Positions 8,647-18,300 of a DNA stretch of 64,000 nt are shown here, piece after piece. A program made the translations under genes and the position numbers. Position 1 is the stretch's first letter. Every line of letters begins with the position of its first letter. Source of the stretch: Chitinophaga filiformis (GTDB lineage Bacteria > Bacteroidota > Bacteroidia > Chitinophagales > Chitinophagaceae); contig NZ_FNBN01000010.1 of assembly GCF_900102545.1 (NCBI RefSeq), positions 186,001 through 250,000 on the forward strand. The letters run 5' to 3'. The notes under the pieces were generated by a model. It saw nothing but the letters and a program-made list of their open reading frames with translations, made no database searches and had not been told where the DNA came from.

Positions 8647-11600
8647 TCAGGTAAGTGGAATAATAACTGTGTCGGGGTGATGTACCAGCTGCTGTAAGAG
8701 GATAATATATCCTTCCGTAAAAGTCTGAATATAGCTGCTGTCATACTTTTCCGGCCAGTATTCACAATTGATCACCAGCCCGTTCTTAAACAGGTCGCAT
8801 TTCATATTCAGCTCAAACTGCGGAGCGGCATTGCCTGTATGCTGTCCTATCTTTTCAGCAGGGAATTCATTATTCGTTGTCAGGTCCAGGTTCCTCAGAT
8901 GCAGCAATACTTTACCGATCGCAGATAGTGGCAGGTCCAGCTTGTCCAGTAGCTGCTCGAAGGGATAGAGATGGTCACCTGACTCCTGTGCCACCGCCCT
9001 TGTCTTATTCACCAGCTCTCCAAAGGTGATGCCTGGCGTGATGGCTACAGGTATCAGCATGATCTCAACCAGGTATCCCATCATGCCTGTCAGTTCTTCA
9101 CGTTGGCGGTAAGATACAGGAGCGCCGATCACCAGTTGTTGTTCGTTGGTAAAACGCGCTAACCAGGCAAATAAAGCGGCAGTCAATACATTGAAATATC
9201 CACTGTTTAAAGATGCCGCTAATGTAGTCAGCGTCTGCCAGTCTGCAGCTGGCAGTAAGGAAGTATACATACTGCCTGTAAACGGCCGGGCAGTGCTTAC
9301 CTTCCCGAAGATGAAGTTCTTTTGTACAGTGGTCAGCGGTACAAAATGCTGGTCCATTGTTGTCTCCATCTCCTTACGATACCCTCTATGGCTATTGATA
9401 TAAGGGTACAATTGTTGTTGCCAGTATGATGTCAACGCCTCTCCTTCTTCCTGTAAGCGTTTATTTTGCCATGCGCAATAATCCTTCAATTGTATCCTGC
9501 CTTTTTCCTGCCTGATCTGTATACCCTGCTCCAACTGCTCATAGATGGTATTAAAATCATCTGACAGTATCTGCAATGATCCGCCGTCGCCAATGGCATG
9601 CTGCACAGATAATATGATCGTGTATAATGCTTCACTCATCCTTACCAGTGCTATCTTCCACAGGTATGGCCGGTGGAGGTCAAATGGATGATCGCGATAT
9701 TCAGCAAACAGCTCATCCAGCAGCGCATCCCTGTTTTCCATATTGACAAAATCAAGGTACGTAACCGGCAAAGGGTCAGCAGCAGCATGCGCCACCTGGT
9801 AAAGATCGCCATCCTCAAAAACGAAGCTTGTCCGCAAAGCTTCATGCCTGCGCATCAATTCCCGTACTGTTTCTGCAAACAATCCAGCATCTATGTGCTG
9901 TAATGTGAAAGACCCGGTTACATTATAGGGTCTGGGCGACCATGCAAACTGGATCCTGGTATAAATCTTCTTCTGGCGGTTATCGGCCATATACCTGGAT
10001 TGCTCTTCAACGGGAGCAATCGCATCTGCTAACCTGTTCTTTCCATGCTGTCTGATAACGACAGCCAGCTGGCGGATGGTTGGAGCCATAAACACATCCA
10101 TCAGTTTGAGCTTTACTTTGAATTGACGCTCTACCAGCGACAGCATCCTGAAAGCCTTGAGAGAATGGCCGCCGATCAGGAAGAAGTTATCATTGATCCC
10201 GAAGCCATCATGCTTTAATATCTCCTTCCACATCTGCTGAAGTATCTGCACGACCTCGTCTTTCGTATCCAGTGTATCATTAAACGTTTTCAATTTCGCA
10301 GGAGCGGTCTTTTTTAAAGACGCCCTGACATTATCACCTCCTTTTCCAAGATTAACTAAAGTGCCGTCTGTTTTCCAGTATGCCAGCTCGCCGGTAGGCA
10401 TCCATTGTTCACTATCGGCAGCCCTGGCATATAGATTACCTCTTACCCCCATTGGAAGTAACTGCATATATCCGTCTGCTACCCTGTGACTATTTGCAAC
10501 AGCTGCCGCCTCCTCAAAGGCGGCGATCCTTTGCTGTTCATCCTGCATTAATATCGGGAATGCATATAAAGGCACGGAAGGATCTGCAATAACAGCCTGC
10601 AGCAGATTTTCAAAGTGACGAACAAAGGCTTCCATCCATTCAGCCCTGAACAGATCAGCATCATACTGGAATTCCGCCCTGACACCTACTGCTTCTTCTG
10701 TAAAATTCACCAGCAGGTCTACCTGGCTTACGTCTGCACCTACATGGTAAGACTGTATTTCAACACCTTGTTCTACCGGTTCCTGCTGCAAAGTGATATC
10801 CGCATTCTGCAATACAACCATTACATCGTACAGGGGATTCTGGTTGACCTTTCTTTCTATATTCAGCCCTTCCAGTATTTGTTCCACCGGACATACCTGG
10901 TGCTCAAATGCATCCATGGTACTTTCCTTCACTTTCTGTAACAGGTCCAGGAAACTCTCATTTCCCGAAAACTTTGTACGGATCAGCACATTATGGACAA
11001 AAAGGCCAATCAGCTCTTCAGTATCAGGATGATCCCTGCCTGCTACCGGTGTACCTATCACCATATCTTCCCTGCCTGTATATCTGAAAAGCAGTGCCTT
11101 CATGACAGACAACAGCGTCATAAACAGAGAAGCGCCATTTTTAAGAGCCAGCTGGTGGATGCGGGTAGTAGTGGGCTTGTCGATCAGTATTGCAACAGTT
11201 CTGCCACGATACAATCTCCGCTCCCCCCTCTCGATATCTGATAAAAAGTTGAGTGGTGGCGGAAGTTCCCGGAAACAATTCATCCAGTATTCCATATGCC
11301 GGCCCATCTTATCCAGGGAGATCTGCTCATAAAGCCAGGCGATATAATCTCTATACTGTATTGGTAATGGCTTTCGCTTTACCATCCCTTTTTCCTTTAA
11401 TAGGGAATAATTACCCAGCAACTCTGACATGAGTATTTCAAGTGACCATCCATCCGAAATGATATGATGAATGTTCATCAAAAAGAGGAATCGCGTATCA
11501 GTCACCTGCCATAAAGCTGCCGTGATCAATGGATCACTATCCAGGCGGAAAGGTTGCATAGCCGCTTCTTTTGCGATCATTTGCAGATAGGCATCCTTTT

Positions 11601-14388
11601 CCGGAATGTCATGCCGCAGATCTTCAAAATGCATTTGATTAGTACATGCCTCAACCGGGCACACCTGCTGCCAGGGCTCTCCGTCTATGATCACAATATT
11701 CGTACGCAGGGTTTCATGACGCTCTACCACCATGCGAAAAGCCTTTGCAAATATGACCGGATCAATATCATCCACAAAAACAGCTCGTGGAATGTTAAAA
11801 GAGCTCAATTGCCCATCATTCAGATAATCTTCGATCCAGATAGCTTTCTGGGATGGCGATAATTCGTATAATGTAGTTTCAGCTACCTGTGTTATCGGCA
11901 TATACTCTTTTCTCTCCAGGTTGCGCAACAACGAGGCAAGTGTTCTGATAGTAGGATGGTCGAATACATGCCTGATCGTAATGTCCAGGTGAAGGCGTTT
12001 GTATACCTGGTAAACCAAACGCGTCGCTTTTAGAGAATCTCCACCGATGGCAAAGAAATTGTCAAGTACGCCAATTGTCTTCTTTTTCAGCACATCCTGC
12101 CAGATCTCCAGCAACGTATGTTCCTGCGGTGTAGCAGGCGGCGCGAATGAGTTATCCTGCCCATTTATCTGCAAAGGATCGGGTAATGCCTTCCGATCAA
12201 TCTTACCATTGGGTGTAAGCGGGAAACGTTGCAGCACAATGATTGTGGCCGGGATCATAAACTCCGGCAGCATCGCCGACAACTGCATCCTGAGCAATGA
12301 CGATTCCAGCAGGTCCTCCCCGGTAACATAAGCCACCAGAAATTGCTTGCCTTCCTCATCTTTACAGGCAATCACCAGCGCCACCTTTACACCTTCACAT
12401 TTACTTAAGGCGGCTTCTACCTCCCCCAGTTCGATCCGGTATCCCCTGATCTTCACCTGGTGATCCTTTCTTCCCATATAGGTGATATTCCCATCCTCTT
12501 CCCACCTACCAAGATCTCCTGTTCTGTACATCCGCTTTCCAGGATAAAAAGGGTTCTGTACAAACTTTTCTTTCGTCAGTGCTTCACGGAACAGATACCC
12601 GTCTGCAAGACCATCTCCGGAAATGCATATCTCCCCAACCACACCATGTGGCAACAAACGGCCATGGTCGTCCAGCATATAAATATCCGTATTAGCGACA
12701 GGTCTTCCGATCGAGATGCTTTTATCTGAAGAGCGAAGCCTGTATACAGTGGTATATGTAGTGTCTTCGGAAGGCCCGTACAGATTGCGGACCTCCAGGC
12801 GATCACAGTCCAGTTTCTCTTTAATGAATAAGGGCAATGGTTCTCCGGCCATATTAACAGCCACTACCGTATCAAAAGCAACATCTGCATGCAGCAATTC
12901 AACGATCACAGAAGGTACAGTATTCAGCAGTATCTTATCATCCTGTTGCAAATAATCGGGTATCTGCAGCGAGGAATCGAGTATACGTACCGTTTTTCCT
13001 GCCGCCAGTGTAAAGAACAGCTCAAAGACAGAGAGATCAAAACAATAGGAAGTACCCGCAAAGGTGATCTCAAATGGTGTGCTGCCAAATTCATGCAAAG
13101 CCCATTCAATAAATACAGCCGCATTATAATGCGTGATCATGACACCTTTCGGCTCGCCGGTACTACCGGAAGTATAAATAATGTATGCCAGGTTATCCGG
13201 CATTATATGAGAAGTGCCTGCAGATGGTGTACGTGCGCGGATAATATCTTTTAGCACTTCAAGAGATTGTACTTTACAGGAAAGAGCTGGCCTGCCTGCT
13301 GTTTCCCGCTCTCCGGCAATAAGCAGCACGGGCCTGGAATCGTTAAGGATGTAATTGACACGCTGAGCAGGATAATCCGGATCAATAGGTACATAACATG
13401 CGCCCGATCTTAAGATACCCAATAGTATCACGGGCATCCATTCTGAACGCTTCATCAGCACGCCTACCCTATCCCCTGCTTTTACGGCATGCTCTTCTCT
13501 CAGCCAGCATGCTACATTATCTGAATAATGATCCAGTTCTTCGTTTGTCAAATGCTGCTCCTCATATACAATTGCCACCTTGTGCGGATACATCCGCAAT
13601 TGCTTTATGATAAAGTCCGGAATGTTATTAAAGGCTGGCTGCACAGTGCTTGCATGTGCCATTGCCAGCAAATAGGCTGTTTCTTCCGGCCGTAATGCGA
13701 TCAGGTTATTTAATGTTTCCCGGGGATCAGACAACATCTTCTCCAGCAGGAACACCCATTGCTGCAGAAACCCCTGCATAAACCTGTCTGTATGGCCGTT
13801 ATCACCCGATACTTCAATATGAAAACCTTCATCCTCTCTATATACCCTGAAAATATTAGATACACCTGTGATGTCTGCCTGATGATTAAAGGCATCCAGC
13901 ACCAATCCGATGTTCCATATTTTAAGGGCATCTGCAGCATGCTGCCGGGTGGTCTGACCCAGCACATCCTGCATATTTTCTACTTTGAAATCCAACGCAC
14001 TGTAAAGCTCTTCTTTACACATGGTCAACAGGTCGCTTAATTTACTCTCAGGCGCGGCGACGAGCTTCAACAGACATAAGCCATCCACATCACCCGACTC
14101 CTCTTCCAGTATACAGGAAGAAGTGGATACGATCAGCGTTTCCTGCGACATATAACACCTGCCGGTCACATACAATCCTGCCAGCATCACCAGAAATATG
14201 GCGGCAGGATCTTTTCTTGATACTTTATCAATTTGCAGGGACAGCTCCGGGCTTAGCTGGCAATGATAAGTTTTTACGGGGCCATTGCCCTGTTTTCCTC
14301 CGGTAAAAACAACCCCGGCTTCTTCCAGTTCAGAGAATTTCGAAAGCCAGTATTCCCTGGCCTGTTCAATTTGCAATTGTAATTCCAT
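8647..14388 (-). CDS. NRPS G: half-C, A (Ala-like), T, C, vestigial A, T, terminal C
   Basis: A 1913-residue final synthetase. Order: C-terminal lobe only of a condensation domain (about 1-235); A domain (about 255-755) with code DLFNNALTYK, which I recall as an Ala code; T domain with IGGDSLKA (about 770-835); full C domain with HHIISDG (about 850-1280); a short A-domain remnant (about 1300-1370) retaining PTGELAYWKTDGT, recognisable as core A6-A8 but without ATP- or substrate-binding motifs; T domain with IGGHSLKA (about 1375-1445); and a terminal C domain with QHAIGDG (Q1596, catalytic-position H1597). No thioesterase domain is attached, so release may use the terminal C domain, the neighbouring thioesterase, or both. 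The last T domain must be loaded by another A domain, or the chain simply passes through it. The half-C is redundant with the complete C domain that ends protein F. The gene starts 15 nt after the methyltransferase-like gene. Confidence 0.93.
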   Translation of the reverse strand: MELQLQIEQAREYWLSKFSELEEAGVVFTGGKQGNGPVKTYHCQLSPELSLQIDKVSRKDPAAIFLVMLAGLYVTGRCYMSQETLIVSTSSCILEEESGDVDGLCLLKLVAAPESKLSDLLTMCKEELYSALDFKVENMQDVLGQTTRQHAADALKIWNIGLVLDAFNHQADITGVSNIFRVYREDEGFHIEVSGDNGHTDRFMQGFLQQWVFLLEKMLSDPRETLNNLIALRPEETAYLLAMAHASTVQPAFNNIPDFIIKQLRMYPHKVAIVYEEQHLTNEELDHYSDNVACWLREEHAVKAGDRVGVLMKRSEWMPVILLGILRSGACYVPIDPDYPAQRVNYILNDSRPVLLIAGERETAGRPALSCKVQSLEVLKDIIRARTPSAGTSHIMPDNLAYIIYTSGSTGEPKGVMITHYNAAVFIEWALHEFGSTPFEITFAGTSYCFDLSVFELFFTLAAGKTVRILDSSLQIPDYLQQDDKILLNTVPSVIVELLHADVAFDTVVAVNMAGEPLPLFIKEKLDCDRLEVRNLYGPSEDTTYTTVYRLRSSDKSISIGRPVANTDIYMLDDHGRLLPHGVVGEICISGDGLADGYLFREALTKEKFVQNPFYPGKRMYRTGDLGRWEEDGNITYMGRKDHQVKIRGYRIELGEVEAALSKCEGVKVALVIACKDEEGKQFLVAYVTGEDLLESSLLRMQLSAMLPEFMIPATIIVLQRFPLTPNGKIDRKALPDPLQINGQDNSFAPPATPQEHTLLEIWQDVLKKKTIGVLDNFFAIGGDSLKATRLVYQVYKRLHLDITIRHVFDHPTIRTLASLLRNLERKEYMPITQVAETTLYELSPSQKAIWIEDYLNDGQLSSFNIPRAVFVDDIDPVIFAKAFRMVVERHETLRTNIVIIDGEPWQQVCPVEACTNQMHFEDLRHDIPEKDAYLQMIAKEAAMQPFRLDSDPLITAALWQVTDTRFLFLMNIHHIISDGWSLEILMSELLGNYSLLKEKGMVKRKPLPIQYRDYIAWLYEQISLDKMGRHMEYWMNCFRELPPPLNFLSDIERGERRLYRGRTVAILIDKPTTTRIHQLALKNGASLFMTLLSVMKALLFRYTGREDMVIGTPVAGRDHPDTEELIGLFVHNVLIRTKFSGNESFLDLLQKVKESTMDAFEHQVCPVEQILEGLNIERKVNQNPLYDVMVVLQNADITLQQEPVEQGVEIQSYHVGADVSQVDLLVNFTEEAVGVRAEFQYDADLFRAEWMEAFVRHFENLLQAVIADPSVPLYAFPILMQDEQQRIAAFEEAAAVANSHRVADGYMQLLPMGVRGNLYARAADSEQWMPTGELAYWKTDGTLVNLGKGGDNVRASLKKTAPAKLKTFNDTLDTKDEVVQILQQMWKEILKHDGFGINDNFFLIGGHSLKAFRMLSLVERQFKVKLKLMDVFMAPTIRQLAVVIRQHGKNRLADAIAPVEEQSRYMADNRQKKIYTRIQFAWSPRPYNVTGSFTLQHIDAGLFAETVRELMRRHEALRTSFVFEDGDLYQVAHAAADPLPVTYLDFVNMENRDALLDELFAEYRDHPFDLHRPYLWKIALVRMSEALYTIILSVQHAIGDGGSLQILSDDFNTIYEQLEQGIQIRQEKGRIQLKDYCAWQNKRLQEEGEALTSYWQQQLYPYINSHRGYRKEMETTMDQHFVPLTTVQKNFIFGKVSTARPFTGSMYTSLLPAADWQTLTTLAASLNSGYFNVLTAALFAWLARFTNEQQLVIGAPVSYRQREELTGMMGYLVEIMLIPVAITPGITFGELVNKTRAVAQESGDHLYPFEQLLDKLDLPLSAIGKVLLHLRNLDLTTNNEFPAEKIGQHTGNAAPQFELNMKCDLFKNGLVINCEYWPEKYDSSYIQTFTEGYIILLQQLVHHPDTVIIPLT
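10279..10491 (-). other. Vestigial adenylation domain inside NRPS G
   Basis: Between the C domain and second T domain of NRPS G, about 70 residues (about 1300-1370) remain where an A domain of about 500 residues should be. MGVRGNLY matches the GxxGEL/CV stretch, PTGELAYWKTDGTLVNLG matches core YRTGDLxxWxxDGxxxxxG, and KGGDNVRASL matches the GRxDxQVKIRG region. Motifs A1-A5, including the YTSGSTG loop, and the A10 lysine segment are gone. The reading frame is intact, so this is an in-frame internal deletion rather than a frameshift. Confidence 0.72.
13684..14388 (-). other. Orphan C-terminal lobe of a condensation domain at the start of NRPS G
   Basis: Residues 1-235 of NRPS G start at REYWLSKFSEL, the point where the second lobe of a normal C domain begins, and run to its usual end (FLQQWVFLLEKML) before the A domain. 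The first lobe and its HHxxxDG motif are absent. The preceding gene, the methyltransferase-like ORF, does not supply them. A complete C domain ends protein F, so chemistry need not depend on this lobe. It may be a relic, a structural cap for the A domain, or a platform for a partner enzyme. Confidence 0.7.
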
Positions 14389-14403
14389 ACCTACAGGCTT
14401 AGA

Positions 14404-15312
14404 TCAAAAGTTGGAGAAAATGGTCATTGAGAAGAAAGAGTGCTCGTTAACAGTCGTAACCGGCACCTGGAAAGACTCCCTCTTGCTGAAGAAGGCAGAT
14501 TTCCCTACACATTCATAATAGACTTCAAGGAAGATCAATACTATCCTCACCTGATGTTGCTTTGCAAAGCTTTCCAGGCGATTGAAAAAGGCAACAGCTA
14601 TATTTTCGTCAAAAGGAAGCCAGAAGTATAATACCATGTCTTTTTCCGGAAAATCAAATTCGAGCGCATTAACACATTGTGAGGTAATATCACGGCATTG
14701 CATTTCCGGAGGCTGATAGACTGCTATATTAGACAAGGCGATGTTATGCAGATGCGCGGATAGTTCTATTCCGATGATCCTGTGAAACGGATGATCTGCT
14801 GCCTGCAGGAGGACTCTTCCCATTCCGCTGCCAACGTCTATAAATACAAAGTCACTAAAACGAACACCATATTTTGCCAGCTTTGCCAGCGCTATCTTTA
14901 CTGCTACAACGGGGCTTGGGTTATAACGATTGGCCCCTTCATATCTTTCAACACTGACTTCTTCGGGCAGCTCATACTGGCTTAAGATAGCACTGGTAAG
15001 GGTCTGGTACTTCCCGTCAAAATCATCCCTGTTCTCCCGTTCCATCATTTTCCGATCGATGGGATTATTGATCCTTCCCAACAGGAAACCTATCAGCCAT
15101 TCATAATCCACGGATGCAGTCTGCATATAGTGACCAATGATCCTTTGGAGATTACTACCTATGACCGGGTCCATACTACTGACCGCCTTATTGCAGGTAT
15201 CCAGTAATAATGAGATCCTGTCTGCAGGCGCTGTTATTTCATAATAGCGATCATGCACCTTTTCCAGTGCTGTCAGCAAACTGAGGTGAATATCTCTTTC
15301 CGTATTTATCAT
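14404..15312 (-). CDS. Class I SAM-dependent methyltransferase-like protein within the NRPS operon
   Basis: A 302-residue protein with a helical N-terminal part (about 1-125) and a Rossmann-like domain. Motif I is VFIDVGSGMGRVLL (156-169), the acidic residue ending strand 2 is E183 in IGIELS, and a motif IV-like DMVLYFWLPFDEN lies near 224-236. This is a class I SAM methyltransferase fold of the large uncharacterised group that also resembles DOT1-type proteins; the methyl acceptor cannot be told. It lies 13 nt after NRPS F and 15 nt before NRPS G, in the middle of a module split between those proteins, so its product very likely acts on the growing peptide or on the residue loaded by NRPS G. 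N-, O- or C-methylation are all possible, and loss of activity cannot be excluded. Confidence 0.78.
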   Translation of the reverse strand: MINTERDIHLSLLTALEKVHDRYYEITAPADRISLLLDTCNKAVSSMDPVIGSNLQRIIGHYMQTASVDYEWLIGFLLGRINNPIDRKMMERENRDDFDGKYQTLTSAILSQYELPEEVSVERYEGANRYNPSPVVAVKIALAKLAKYGVRFSDFVFIDVGSGMGRVLLQAADHPFHRIIGIELSAHLHNIALSNIAVYQPPEMQCRDITSQCVNALEFDFPEKDMVLYFWLPFDENIAVAFFNRLESFAKQHQVRIVLIFLEVYYECVGKSAFFSKRESFQVPVTTVNEHSFFSMTIFSNF

Positions 15313-15325
15313 AACATTATAAGCA

Positions 15326-18300
15326 TTAATTGAGGTCGAAAAACAGGTCCTTCCTTGCTTTTTCCCTGATAGCTTTTCCCATGATGGATTGCTTCAGTGA
15401 GAGTAAAGTCTCATGGCCGGCTTCAGGGAGAGTCAACATTATCTTCTTCAGATATTCCTGCATCAAATGGATACGGGACTCATTAAACAGCGTAGAGGCA
15501 TACTCGATGGACACAGTAATACCCTGCGCATCTTTCGTGAAGATGAAGGAGATATCATATTTACTGACAGCATACCCGGCATCCAGTTCTGTTAATACCA
15601 GTTCCTGTCCCTGTCCGTCTGGTATGTCGTTGCTATGTTGTAATGTCACCATTACATCAAATACAGGAGAATGCCCCGGAGGCACAGGCGCGGCAAGATC
15701 TTCCACCAGTTGATCAAACGGGTATAACTGGTAACGGAAACTATCCAGCACTGCTTTCTTTACATCAGCCAGCAACTGATCAAAAGTATTCTCCGCGGCT
15801 CCGCCCACCCGAACAGGCAGGATATTGACCATGAACCCGAGTACATGCTCGAGGTCAATATGATTTCTTCCTGCCACCGGGGAACCTGTTACGATATCAG
15901 TTTGTCCGGTATAAAAATATAAGAGCAGTTGTACGATCGCCCTTACTCCCATAAACATGGTAATATCTTTTTCCTTTAACCAGGCATCTACTGCGCGGCT
16001 AGCATCCTCTTCCAGCCGGAAAGACATCCATTTTCCTTCAGAAGAACGCTCTGCCGGACGCGGATGGTCCAAAGGTAATTGCAGGCGGGGTACACCTGTT
16101 TTGAAGACGTCCATCCAGAATTTCCGGTGTTCCTTTAACAGGGCTCCTCCCAGCTGTTTATTTTGCCAGGCTGCATACTCTTTATATTGTACGCGAAGCG
16201 GTGCATGACTTGTCTCCATACCATTACAGTAAGCAGTATAAGCATCCAGCAGCTCGCGTACAAAGATGTCCATAGACCAGCCATCCATGATGATGTGATG
16301 GAAGTTTAATACTAGTACATGATCTTCTTTTCCCAACTGCAGGATCTTAAAATAGAAGAGCGGTCCTTCTTCCATATCGAATACCCGGCTTCCCTCGCGG
16401 GAAGCGATCGCCTTAGCTGTTTTCAGTGGCTGGTCACTATCAGACAGGTCCTCAAAATGCGTCACTGGCTGGAAGTATCCCGGAGCCTGGACCACTTGTA
16501 CAGGTTCATTTTCCACCTTGTGGATAACCGTACGCAGCACTTCATGTCTTTTCACCATATAAGCAAATGCCTTTTCGAGGGCAAACCTGTTCACGGCGCT
16601 TGCAATACGATAAGCATGGGGAATGTTGTAGGCAGTACTGTCTTTCTCCAGCTGTTGTAATATCCAAAGCCTTTTCTGGGCGTGTGAGATGGGATAGTAT
16701 GGCTGCTCTGGTAATACGTTGATATTCTCAAATCCCCCCTGCTGCATTTTGCGAATAAATGCTATCTGTTGTTTTAACACAGGATGCTCAAATACATCTT
16801 TCAGGTCCATATAAATGGAAAACTGCTTTTGCACCCTCGATATCAATTGGATCACTTTTAAAGAGTGCCCCCCCATATGGAAAAAATGCTGCTGACTGCT
16901 GACAACTGGAACACCCAGGATCTCACTCCAGATGGCAGCCAGTTCCTTTTCATCCTGATCTGTTATTGTTTCCTGCTGACCGGTGGGCTGACCTGTTTCC
17001 GGCAGCAGCTTTTTATCCAGCTTTCCATTATTGTTCAGGGGTATCTTTTCGATCCAGGTGAAGAAGGAAGGGATCATATAATCAGGCAGCACAGCAGCCA
17101 GTTCCTCTCTTATTAAAAATTCGCTGACAGGTTCTGGCGCCACATAATAAGCTTTCAACACGGTAGTACCTGTAGTGTGGTCCTTATCTGTAATAACCAC
17201 CGCATCCTGAAGTATCTCCAGGGCTTTCAGCTTATTAATGACCTCTCCCACTTCTACCCGGTGGCCACGGATCTTTACCTGTGCATCCTTTCGTCCCAGG
17301 AATTCAAGTTGATGATCTTCATTCCATCTGCCATAATCTCCTGTACGATATAGTTTTTCACCATCTTCAAAAGGAGATGGTACAAAGCGGACATCCGTTA
17401 ATTCCTGGTTATACAGATATCCTTTTGAAATTCCTTTTCCGCTCACGCATATTTCTCCCGGCATACCTTCAGGTACCAGGCGGAGATGATTATCGAGGAT
17501 ATATATGCTGGTGTTAAGCAAAGCATTGCCTATTGGTACGATGTGGCTCACCTTCTTTCCTGCCGCAAGCTCATAGGCGCTGATACACACGGAATATTCG
17601 GAAGGACCGTAGGCATTAAAATACCTGAATTGTACAGCGTACTTCATTACGTCTTCCGGATAGGCTTCCTCTCCTGCCGTGATCAGAATGCGTAAAGTTG
17701 TGGCCTCGTGGATCGCTATGCTTTTTACATATACCGGCGGTAATGTAGCGATGGTCACCTGCTGCTGGTTAATATATCTGATAAATTCAACGGCGTTGTT
17801 GATCTTATCTTTTGTGATCAGCTCCAACGTAGCGCCGGATAACAATGCCATAGTGATCTCCCACACGGAAGCATCAAAAGATAATGAAGCAAATTGCAGG
17901 ATATGATCATCCGGGCCCGGGCTAAACAATTCCATTTGTGACCTGAACATGTTTACCTGCCCTTCATGGGTGATCATGACGCCATTAGGCTTGCCGGTAG
18001 AACCGGAAGTATAAATGATATAAGAAAGATCCTGAGGAGCACTTACCACAGGAAGATTATCGGTCTTCGCTTCCCATTCATTCAGCTCTATATCAATAGC
18101 TACCAGTGACCGATGATAATATTCCATCACCGTGAATAATGCTGAAGAATCAGTGATCAACAGGTTTACATCTGTATGCGCTAATATATCGCGGATACGT
18201 TGTGCAGGATAGCCCACGTCAATGGGAACATATACACCTCCGGCTTTCAGTATGGCCAGTATACTGATAACAGACCATTCAGACCGTTCTATTATCAAAG

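Noticed and set aside
8634-8765. Upstream start giving a 277-residue thioesterase overlapping NRPS G by 119 nt
   Set aside because: The extra 44 residues are the out-of-frame coding of the NRPS C-terminus; the family starts at the MTIFCFPFAGG Met, 13 nt after the NRPS stop.
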